From assembly GCA_030630685.1 (NCBI GenBank), contig DAOVMN010000028.1:1-11975 (forward strand): a stretch of DNA of 11,975 bases, read 5' to 3'. The position numbers and the translations under genes are program-made. The DNA comes from Thermoplasmata archaeon (GTDB taxonomy: Archaea; Thermoplasmatota; DAOVMN01). Positions 1 through 4,976 of the stretch are shown in pieces. The notes under the pieces were generated by a model. That model was not told where the DNA came from. It made no database searches and worked only from the letters and a program-made list of their open reading frames with translations. The first letter of the stretch is position 1; every line of letters begins with the position of its first letter.

Positions 1-14
1 CAAAATGTGAAATC

Positions 15-27
15 GAAAGTTTTATTA
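15..27 (+). promoter_or_regulatory. Possible archaeal promoter (BRE/TATA) of the isomerase-reductase pair
   Basis: A purine-rich CGAAAG followed by TTTTATTA resembles an archaeal BRE plus TATA box. It would place transcription start near base 50, leaving a leader of about 80 bases before the first gene. The leader contains repeat copy A and a small hairpin (64-78, six pairs, CAA triloop). The match is loose and the region is AT-rich, so the call is weak. Confidence 0.3.
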
Positions 28-31
28 ACTA

Positions 32-75
32 GATATGATCTTAAAGATAGTCAGGGCGAGGCAAGGGCTCAAGGC
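32..75 (+). repeat. Diverged direct repeat, copy A
   Basis: Bases 37-64 align without gaps to bases 1723-1750 at 20 of 28 positions by hand count. After a 5-base insertion in copy B, the next 11 bases match exactly. The longest identical word is the 13-mer AAGGGCTCAAGGC (63-75 and 1754-1766). Both copies start at a GATAT word. The two copies bracket the gene pair plus the attC-like site. Copy A lies in the leader of the isomerase-like gene and ends inside a small hairpin. Confidence 0.55.
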
Positions 76-127
76 CCTCGTTCCCAGAAACGAACCGTCA
101 AGATAAAAAGAAAAGGAGGTAATAACT

Positions 128-406
128 ATGTTAATATTATTTAAAGGCGAACTAAAAGGTATAACTCCGCTGACACCTAAGCAGTTCTTTGAACTTGCAA
201 CAAGGCAGGTCGAAACCCTTAGCAGATACAAGCAGCAGGGAAAAATCTTGGCAGGAGGTATAATAGCTGGTAGAAAGGGAAGCTATGCCATCTTCGATGT
301 AGATTCAACTGAGGAACTCCAAGGATTAATAGCTCAAACACCGCTGTTTCCTTTCATGGAGGTTGAGCTTTCCGTTATGCCTATAAATCTGAACAAAGGA
401 GATTGA
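128..406 (+). CDS. Muconolactone delta-isomerase-like (MIase/YciI-type) small protein
   Basis: This 92-residue protein resembles the muconolactone delta-isomerase family, small ferredoxin-like alpha/beta-barrel proteins that act as oligomers. The clearest match is the C-terminal half, where YAIFDV and TPLFPFMEVE parallel the YSVFDV and LPLFPYMDIE segments of known isomerases; length also fits. A true role in the beta-ketoadipate pathway is unproven, since no other genes of that pathway are visible. The ATG at 128 is supported by a perfect Shine-Dalgarno GGAGGT at 115-120. The stop is 4 bases before the next gene, so the two are probably cotranscribed and translationally coupled. Codon use is AT-rich, unlike the genes from base 2045 on. 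It probably acts on a small ring or enone substrate together with the flavoenzyme that follows; that is inference. Confidence 0.75.
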   Translation: MLILFKGELKGITPLTPKQFFELATRQVETLSRYKQQGKILAGGIIAGRKGSYAIFDVDSTEELQGLIAQTPLFPFMEVELSVMPINLNKGD

Positions 407-410
407 AAAA

Positions 411-1610
411 ATGAATAATACAATATTTGAACCCACATTACTATCGGGCATTAAATTAAAGAATAAAATAATCCGTTCGGCAACACACGAAGGAATGGCA
501 GATGAAAAAGGCTTTCCGACCGAAAACCTGAAAAACCTCTATATCCGATTAGCGAAGGGAGAAGTAGGAGCAATAATTACCGGGTATGCAGGCATTCAGG
601 CAGACGGAAAAAGTTGCTTGTTTGCTATGTTGATGATTGATAACGATGCTAGTATCCCGGCATACAGGGAGATCACGAATGCCGTTCATGAATATAGCAC
701 TCCGATAATAATGCAGATAGCTCATTGCGGAAGGCAAACCCGCTCAAAAACAACAGGTTTACAAACTGTTGCACCTTCGGCAATACGCGATGGATTTTAT
801 AGTGAAGATATACCGAAAGAATTGTCTGAAAATGATATAAATGAAATTATTGACAATTTCGTTTCAGCTATTATCCGAGTGAAACAAGCAGGATTCGACG
901 GGGTTCAGCTTCTTTTAGCACACGGCTATTTGCTAGCCGAATTTTTGTCCTCTTACTCAAACAACCGAAAAGATCATTGGGGCGGTTCAACCGAAAATAA
1001 ATACCGAATTATCAGTGAGATTTTCAAGAGAGCCAAAGAACAGGTTGGTAATTATCCGATTTTAGTAAAAATGAATGCTCACGACGGACGTAAAAACGGA
1101 ATGAAAATTGAAGAAGCAGTTCGAATAGCTCAAATGCTGGAAAAATCCGGTTGTGCGGCAATTGAAGTTTCCGGCGGGATTATGGAAGATGGTCTATATA
1201 TTATGCGAGGAGAAAAACTACCTGCAGATGCAGCAATGGGATATAACTTCAAATATAAAAATCTTCCAAGGCTTGTCAAGACAATTGCAAAACCTATTCT
1301 CAAGAGATTTATGAAACAGCCGAAACCGCTGTTGAAATTCAATCTTGACTCGGCAATTCAAATAAAAAAGGCTATTAATATTCCTGTTATAGTCGTCGGT
1401 GGGATAAATAATATTGATGACATTAATCATATTATCGAAAATCAGAACATAGATTATGTTTCAATGTGTCGCCCGTTTATTATCGAACCGAATATTGTAA
1501 GCAAATTCCACAAAGGAACACAGACCAAATCAAAATGCATAATGTGTAATTATTGTGCAATAATATGTGAGGAAAAACCATTGAAATGTTATTATGGGAA
1601 ATTGCCATAA
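411..1610 (+). CDS. Old Yellow Enzyme-family NADH:flavin oxidoreductase
   Basis: This 399-residue protein is an FMN-binding TIM-barrel ene-reductase of the OYE / 2,4-dienoyl-CoA reductase superfamily. Visible motifs are FEP near residue 6, QIAHCGRQ (102-109), HGYLLAEFLSS (171-181) followed by the N-x-R-x-D-x-WGGS-x-EN signature, and IPVIVVGGI before the C-terminal phosphate-binding part. The family reduces activated C=C bonds with NAD(P)H. The barrel is followed only by a short Cys-rich tail (C376, C379, C382, C386, C393), so the second, FAD/NAD-binding half of dienoyl-CoA reductases is absent. The tail could hold an Fe-S cluster, but its spacing (2-2-3-6) differs from the usual C-x2-C-x3-C-x11-C. 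The first histidine of the usual H-x-x-H pair is Leu168; His171 is kept. A GGAGA at 399-403 supports the ATG. AT-rich codon use suggests horizontal acquisition. Confidence 0.88.
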   Translation: MNNTIFEPTLLSGIKLKNKIIRSATHEGMADEKGFPTENLKNLYIRLAKGEVGAIITGYAGIQADGKSCLFAMLMIDNDASIPAYREITNAVHEYSTPIIMQIAHCGRQTRSKTTGLQTVAPSAIRDGFYSEDIPKELSENDINEIIDNFVSAIIRVKQAGFDGVQLLLAHGYLLAEFLSSYSNNRKDHWGGSTENKYRIISEIFKRAKEQVGNYPILVKMNAHDGRKNGMKIEEAVRIAQMLEKSGCAAIEVSGGIMEDGLYIMRGEKLPADAAMGYNFKYKNLPRLVKTIAKPILKRFMKQPKPLLKFNLDSAIQIKKAINIPVIVVGGINNIDDINHIIENQNIDYVSMCRPFIIEPNIVSKFHKGTQTKSKCIMCNYCAIICEEKPLKCYYGKLP

Positions 1611-1619
1611 ATAAAAAAG

Positions 1620-1695
1620 GCATAACAAAGCAATCCAGCGGACTTAAACTGCCGCCTAACAGCGCCGGTTAATGCCGCTGATTTTTATGTTATAC
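1620..1695 (+). mobile_element. attC-like integron recombination site
   Basis: An imperfect palindrome of about 76 bases begins 10 bases after the oxidoreductase stop. The outer arms are GCATAAC (1620-1626) and GTTATAC (1689-1695), complementary at 6 of 7 positions, like attC R'' and R' core sites. The inner arms are CAGCGG (1636-1641) and CCGCTG (1675-1680), a perfect 6-base match like L'' and L'. Pairing AAT (1632-1634) with ATT (1681-1683) leaves C1635 extrahelical, which is a G on the bottom strand, the asymmetric feature integrases use to orient attC. Further partial pairing (TTAA with TTAA) continues inward to a variable loop. Orientation, with the genes upstream and R' distal, is that of a gene cassette. 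No integrase gene or attI site is in the window. Confidence 0.72.
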
Positions 1696-1713
1696 GCAAC
1701 CTGCTTTCAGAAC

Positions 1714-1766
1714 GATATATAATATCTTGAAGGAGGTCAGTGGAAGGCAAGTAAAGGGCTCAAGGC
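1714..1766 (+). repeat. Diverged direct repeat, copy B, with promoter-like and SD-like words
   Basis: This is the partner of the repeat at 32-75 and starts 18 bases after the attC-like site. It contains GATATATAAT (1714-1723), a good archaeal TATA candidate, and GGAGGT (1732-1737), a perfect Shine-Dalgarno. No worthwhile reading frame follows: the nearest start, GTG at 1740, stops after four codons. It may be the leader of a following cassette whose gene was lost, or one of two repeats flanking an insertion. Confidence 0.5.
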
Positions 1767-1810
1767 ACAATTTGGTAAGTGGTTAATGGTCCCCCAATCA
1801 CGAGCAGGAG

Positions 1811-1915
1811 GTTCACAGATCATCTGTGTCCTAGTTAAACGCGGGGGTGCCCTTGCCCTTCGGGACATGCTCACTTCGTTCGGGACTTCGCAAGCACGCC
1901 AGCCGTTATTCGTGA
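1811..1915. other. Gene-free GC-rich fold-back segment
   Basis: This stretch contains a perfect 6-pair hairpin with a TCA triloop (1814-1828). It is followed by a longer GC-rich fold-back in which CTTGC (1852-1856) pairs with GCAAG (1890-1894), and the octamer TTCGGGAC occurs twice (1859-1866 and 1879-1886, a 20-base step). Composition differs sharply from the AT-rich DNA to its left. There is no convincing reading frame. It could be a degraded mobile-element end, a structured RNA or a degenerate recombination site. I cannot assign it. Confidence 0.35.
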
Positions 1916-2002
1916 CACTGTAAATGGGCATTCGAATATTGAATTGTGTGTTTCGTTTGAGAAGTGTTTGTAATTCGGAATGACGCCTTACGGAGCAATA
2001 TC

Positions 2003-2010
2003 TTTAAATA
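2003..2010 (+). promoter_or_regulatory. Archaeal TATA box of the DUF3754 gene
   Basis: TTTAAATA lies about 40 bases before the ATG at 2045, which predicts transcription start near 2031 and a short leader of about 14 bases. This also marks the resumption of ordinary host-like sequence after the accessory segment. Confidence 0.55.
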
Positions 2011-2044
2011 TTACCCAGTATACTGATTATGCGTGGTGTGAACC

Positions 2045-3289
2045 ATGGACAATGAGACGGCAGCCGAGCATTTCATACCGATCAGTCAGAGGGAACTACT
2101 CTCCCATCTTATCGAAGACGGACGCTTTTCCGGCCAAGATAAAAATAACTTCAAGCGGTTCTATGAGATATTGAAAAGTCTGTTCCATTTCGAGTTCCAG
2201 GCCCGGGCTGACGAGCTCAAGGAAACCTACCACATCTTCGACCCCGATCCATCCACCCCTCCACCTGCCGGGATGGGGATCGACCAAGAAGAGGCCATGA
2301 AGAGATTCGAGACAGCCTTCACCAGCCTTATGGAACGGGCGAACTTCAAGCCATTGTCCAAGGAGGAGTTCGATGATGCATTGGAACGGGAAACCCCGCT
2401 TGCGGTGAATGTGGAGATTAACCTGAATGAATACAGCCTTCTCCATCTCTACTCCCGCGGAAAGAAGAGGATGAGCGAATTAGTTCCATTCCTTTTCATA
2501 TTCAGGAAGAAGACAGAATTAGAGGTGTACGACAGATTGGTGCTTGAGGTGAAATTCGTCCAAGGCAGGAGAAAAAGGAGAAGAAAAAAGACCACACTGG
2601 GCATGAAGGTTGATAAGGAAAAGATATACCTGAAATACTTCAAGAACGTCCCTGTGGCCGATATCGAGATGATATTCCCTGACCCAAGGATCCGAATGAG
2701 CAGGATCGACAAGCTCAGGATCACCATGCCCATCCTCATCGGCTTCGCACTTTTAGGTGCAAAGATTTCCGCGGTCCTTGGAGGGGAGACCTCACAGAAC
2801 GTGCTCATCGCCGTGGGTATCGGTCTTGGTGGGTATGTGATCAAGAGCCTGATCTCCTACAGGAATACGGTGATAAAATACATCAAGAACCTCACGCAGG
2901 GGCTGTATTTCAAGAACCTGGACAACAATTCCGGTGTCTTTCACGCGGTTATTGGAGAGGCGGAGGAGGAGGAAGTAAAGGAGGCGGTGCTGGCGTATTA
3001 TTTCCTGCTGACCTTTGGCGGGATGAACAATGAAACGCTGGATAAGATCGTGGAGGAATGGTTCAGGGGGCGGTTGAACATCGAGCTCGACTTCGAGGTG
3101 GAGGATGCCCTGAAAAAACTGGAGCGATTGGGGCTTGCCAAAAAAGGGGAGAATAGTATCTATCAGGCGATTCCGCTCCCTCAGGCTTTACAACGACTCG
3201 ATTACCTGTGGGACAACTATTTCGATTTCAGCACCCCCGAAGAAATGGAGACCAGTAAGGATCTTGCTATTTTAAATGCTAATAATTAA
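2045..3289 (+). CDS. DUF3754 (TMEM143-like) membrane protein
   Basis: The 414-residue product matches the DUF3754 family, known from cyanobacteria, plants and animal TMEM143, whose biochemical function is not established. Typical signatures are the IEMIFPDPRIRMSRIDKLRI block before a hydrophobic region, SYRNT with YFKNLDNNSGV after it, then EAEEEEVKEAVLAYYFLL, and a C-terminal DFEVEDALKKLERLGL segment that looks like a winged-helix-type fold. One or two membrane segments occupy roughly residues 228-274 (PILIGFALLGA and the glycine-rich VLIAVGIGLGGYVI). A strongly basic patch (RRKRRRKK) lies near residues 174-181. The protein is probably anchored with both large parts on the cytoplasmic side. 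It stands alone between the accessory segment and S8e, with its own promoter. Host-like codon use suggests it is resident. Confidence 0.75.
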   Translation: MDNETAAEHFIPISQRELLSHLIEDGRFSGQDKNNFKRFYEILKSLFHFEFQARADELKETYHIFDPDPSTPPPAGMGIDQEEAMKRFETAFTSLMERANFKPLSKEEFDDALERETPLAVNVEINLNEYSLLHLYSRGKKRMSELVPFLFIFRKKTELEVYDRLVLEVKFVQGRRKRRRKKTTLGMKVDKEKIYLKYFKNVPVADIEMIFPDPRIRMSRIDKLRITMPILIGFALLGAKISAVLGGETSQNVLIAVGIGLGGYVIKSLISYRNTVIKYIKNLTQGLYFKNLDNNSGVFHAVIGEAEEEEVKEAVLAYYFLLTFGGMNNETLDKIVEEWFRGRLNIELDFEVEDALKKLERLGLAKKGENSIYQAIPLPQALQRLDYLWDNYFDFSTPEEMETSKDLAILNANN

Positions 3290-3375
3290 ATACAAGATTC
3301 GGAGATGGATGCCCCTTACTATTATGACTGTAAGAAATACCGCCACCATGTGATCAAATGTGGTCGGCTTAATCT

Positions 3376-3384
3376 GGAAGTGAT
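3376..3384 (+). promoter_or_regulatory. Ribosome binding site of S8e
   Basis: GGAAGTGAT matches the archaeal anti-Shine-Dalgarno complement GGAGGTGAT with one mismatch. It lies 5 bases before the ATG at 3390 and fixes the S8e start. Confidence 0.65.
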
Positions 3385-3389
3385 TCTGT

Positions 3390-3815
3390 ATGGCACTCTG
3401 GCAGGGTAGATCAAATCGAAAGATTACCGGAGGCAGATACCGCCCGATTCGCAAGAAGCTGAAGCGGGAGATCGGCCGTGAGAAGCAGTACACCGGCATC
3501 GGTAAACGACGGGTGAAGCGAGTCCGAACCAGGGGAGATAATCTCAAGGCAAAACTCCTGTCCGATCAAATCGCCAATGTGACGGACCCGAAGACCCATG
3601 AGTCAGTACGCACAAGGGTCGTGTCAGTGGTGGAGAACCCCTCGAATCCCAACTACGTGCGAAGGAACATCGTCACCAAGGGTGCGATCGTGCAGACCGA
3701 TGCAGGTTATGCAAGGATCACTTCACGACCCGGACAGGTGGGCATCCTGAATGCCGTGCTTGTCCCCTACACCCCGCCCCTGTCAAAGAAGAAGGGGAAA
3801 AGGAGTGGAAAGTGA
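3390..3815 (+). CDS. rps8e: 30S ribosomal protein S8e
   Basis: This is a component of the small ribosomal subunit found only in archaea and eukaryotes. The N-terminal WQGRSNRKITGGRYR block and the following run of lysines and arginines are diagnostic, as is the central NP-x-N-x-x-x-RRNIVTKGA segment and the TSRPGQVG-x-LNA-x-L end of the fold. At 141 residues it is slightly longer than many archaeal S8e proteins because of a basic tail (SKKKGKRSGK). About 100 bases separate it from the DUF3754 gene, with only weak TATA-like words near 3270-3292. It is followed by a hairpin array and then srp19 on the same strand, so cotranscription is likely. S8e next to SRP19 is a familiar archaeal arrangement. 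Confidence 0.96.
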   Translation: MALWQGRSNRKITGGRYRPIRKKLKREIGREKQYTGIGKRRVKRVRTRGDNLKAKLLSDQIANVTDPKTHESVRTRVVSVVENPSNPNYVRRNIVTKGAIVQTDAGYARITSRPGQVGILNAVLVPYTPPLSKKKGKRSGK

Positions 3816-3962
3816 ACCGAAGGTTCGCCAGATTTCCCCCAGGGCGTGATGCACGACGTGCTGAGCGCCGGTTGAGTCCAAAGGGCTCGACAAGGTGTGC
3901 AAACTTGTTTGCACTCTGAACGAGCCTGAAAGGCTCGTAGAGGCTTTTGCCAAAGGCAAAAG
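3813..3962 (+). other. Array of six consecutive short hairpins between S8e and SRP19
   Basis: Six stem-loops follow each other in about 150 bases. H1 3814-3826: 5 pairs, GAA loop, overlapping the S8e stop. H2 3843-3869: GGCG/CGCC and GCAC/GTGC stems around a symmetric internal loop (GAT opposite TGA), GAC loop. H3 3871-3891: 9 pairs including two G-U, AAA loop. H4 3897-3914: 7 perfect pairs, CTTG loop. H5 3920-3938: 8 perfect pairs, GAA loop. H6 3944-3962: 8 perfect pairs, AAA loop. G-U pairs in H3 need RNA, and favour the + strand transcript. The stems differ in sequence, so this is not a simple tandem repeat. Function unknown: an RNA processing or stability element, a terminator or attenuator, or leader regulation of srp19. 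Confidence 0.65.
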
Positions 3963-4009
3963 GGCTGGAAGAAGGCAACCTCAACATGAGATAATCACGA
4001 GGAAAAAGG

Positions 4010-4438
4010 ATGGTAGAGAAGCACGACAGGATCTGGGCGCTGTATCCGGAATATTTTGACTCTGGGGTGACACACCAGAGAGGAAGAAGGGTGAAGAAGG
4101 AACTCGCACTACCTTCACCTACCCTTGATGAACTTCATGAATGTGCCAGGATCCTCAACCTGTCCCCTGTAAAAGAACCGAATGCCGCATACCCCGGATT
4201 CTGGTGGAAAAAACGGGGACGCCTTTTAGTACGCAAGAAATATCCGAAATCCGTTGTCATAAGGAGGATCGCGGAACAGCTTGTCGAGCTTCGAAGAACC
4301 AGGGGTATGCCGGATCAAGGTGCTGAGGGGTCCAAGAAGGACCAGGCCGTGAAAAAGCTCCAGCACAAAGACAGGAAAAGGGACTGGAAAGCCCATAGAA
4401 AGAGCAAGAAGGGCAAGAAAGTGAAAAGGAGAAGGTGA
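4010..4438 (+). CDS. srp19: Signal recognition particle 19 kDa protein
   Basis: SRP19 binds the tips of helices 6 and 8 of 7S RNA and helps SRP54 dock during membrane targeting of nascent proteins. The conserved pattern is clear: WALYPEYFDSGVT, GRRVKKELALPSPT, the helix with AR-x-LNL, YPGFWW-x-KRGRL-x-V, and KSVVIRRIAEQL. The core ends near residue 96. A further 45 or so residues form a very basic, low-complexity tail (KKDQAVKKLQHKDRKRDWKA and a final KKVKRRR), which makes this 142-residue version longer than the roughly 90-100 residues usual in archaea. The tail probably makes extra RNA contacts. The ATG at 4010 follows a GAGG purine-rich site. It is downstream of S8e and the hairpin array, and no strong TATA box lies between that array and its start. 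Confidence 0.93.
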   Translation: MVEKHDRIWALYPEYFDSGVTHQRGRRVKKELALPSPTLDELHECARILNLSPVKEPNAAYPGFWWKKRGRLLVRKKYPKSVVIRRIAEQLVELRRTRGMPDQGAEGSKKDQAVKKLQHKDRKRDWKAHRKSKKGKKVKRRR

Positions 4439-4448
4439 CATGCAAAAA

Positions 4449-4456
4449 CTATATAT
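4449..4456 (+). promoter_or_regulatory. TATA box of the Sm-like/L37e genes
   Basis: CTATATAT preceded by an A-rich stretch lies about 47 bases before the Sm-like ATG, predicting start of transcription near 4478. A perfect GGAGG (4485-4489) then sits 9 bases before the ATG. This indicates a separate transcription unit for the Sm-like protein and L37e. Confidence 0.6.
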
Positions 4457-4498
4457 GGGGATTGGGAAAGATAACTCTGTAACCGGAGGGGCAATATC

Positions 4499-4717
4499 AT
4501 GATAAAACCCATTCATGCTCTCAACGAGAGCCTCAATTCACGGGTGATAGTCGAACTCAGGAACAACATCCAGTACCGCGGTGTGCTGGACGGCTATGAC
4601 CCCCACATGAACCTCGTACTGAAGAACACCGAAGAATTTATGGACGGCGAACAGAAGCGCAAGCTCAACCTGGCGATAATCAGAGGGGACAATGTCATCT
4701 ACATCTCACCGCCCTGA
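4499..4717 (+). CDS. Archaeal Sm-like (LSm/SmAP) RNA-binding protein
   Basis: The 72-residue product has the full Sm fold and little else. Sm1 is seen as SRVIVELRNNIQYRGVLDGYDPHMNLVL (about residues 14-41, with the D-x-H-x-N RNA-binding signature) and Sm2 as IIRGDNVIYISPP (60-72). Archaeal SmAPs form heptameric rings that bind U-rich RNA; exact cellular targets vary. Its start is fixed by GGAGG with 9-base spacing. It is followed after 24 bases by L37e on the same strand, an Sm-L37e pairing that is widely conserved in euryarchaea and suggests an operon tied to RNA metabolism and ribosomes. Confidence 0.95.
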   Translation: MIKPIHALNESLNSRVIVELRNNIQYRGVLDGYDPHMNLVLKNTEEFMDGEQKRKLNLAIIRGDNVIYISPP

Positions 4718-4741
4718 TCACAGAACAGGAGGATGGACTGA

Positions 4742-4903
4742 ATGAAAGGCACACCTTCTTATGGAAAGAGGAACAAGAAGACACATATCACCTGCAGACG
4801 CTGCGGAAAGCATGCCTATCATGCACGGAAAGGGGTATGCGCAAGCTGCGGGTTCGGCGCTACCTCCCGCAGGCGGACCTATCGCTGGGCAAAGAACCGG
4901 TAG
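4742..4903 (+). CDS. rpl37e: 50S ribosomal protein L37e
   Basis: This is a 53-residue zinc-ribbon protein of the large subunit. The sequence starts MKGTPSYGKRNKKTHI and contains two CxxC pairs (C18-R-R-C21 and C33-A-S-C36) that would bind one zinc ion, followed by the typical GFG-x-TSRRRTYRWAKNR end. An AGGAGG at 4727-4732 lies 9 bases upstream of the ATG at 4742; an earlier ATG at 4734 leads to an immediate stop and is not used. Length is normal for archaeal L37e, which is shorter than the eukaryotic form. It lies between the Sm-like gene and purF. Confidence 0.95.
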   Translation: MKGTPSYGKRNKKTHITCRRCGKHAYHARKGVCASCGFGATSRRRTYRWAKNR

Positions 4904-4916
4904 AGCAAAGTTAAAC

Positions 4917-4962
4917 GATATCGGCCCATCCTCGGTTAATCCGATATCCGGTATATAACCGG
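4917..4962 (+). promoter_or_regulatory. purF promoter region with two inverted repeats
   Basis: GATATCGG (4917-4924) is repeated in inverted form as CCGATATC (4941-4948), an 8-base perfect match with a 16-base gap. Directly after it, CCGGT (4948-4952) and ACCGG (4958-4962) enclose TATATAA, a TATA box. The TATA centre is about 22 bases before the purF ATG, so the transcript may be leaderless. The nested inverted repeats could be an operator where a repressor would hide the TATA box, or an end-of-L37e hairpin; the sequence does not decide. Confidence 0.5.
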
Positions 4963-4976
4963 AAAGAGGCTTTCCA

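Noticed and set aside
1..31. Upstream attC or attI site that should border a cassette on its left
   Set aside because: No core GTTRRRY word or palindrome is visible in the first bases; if present it lies outside the window.
1834..1840. GTTAAAC, an exact GTTRRRY core word that could mark a second attC
   Set aside because: No complementary RYYYAAC arm or L-box pair lies at a suitable distance upstream, so a lone 7-base match is not enough.
1801..1850. tRNA-like GGTTCACA word
   Set aside because: No acceptor stem, anticodon arm or D-arm can be built around it. No tRNA or rRNA was seen elsewhere in the window.
1737..1931. 64-codon minus-strand frame in the gap after the attC-like site
   Set aside because: Composition follows the hairpin-rich DNA, with no ribosome binding site and no recognisable protein.
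3846..3929. Box C/D guide RNA (GTGATG and several CTGA words)
   Set aside because: The C-like and D-like words are paired within one hairpin and no second C'/D' set with guide-length spacers is present.
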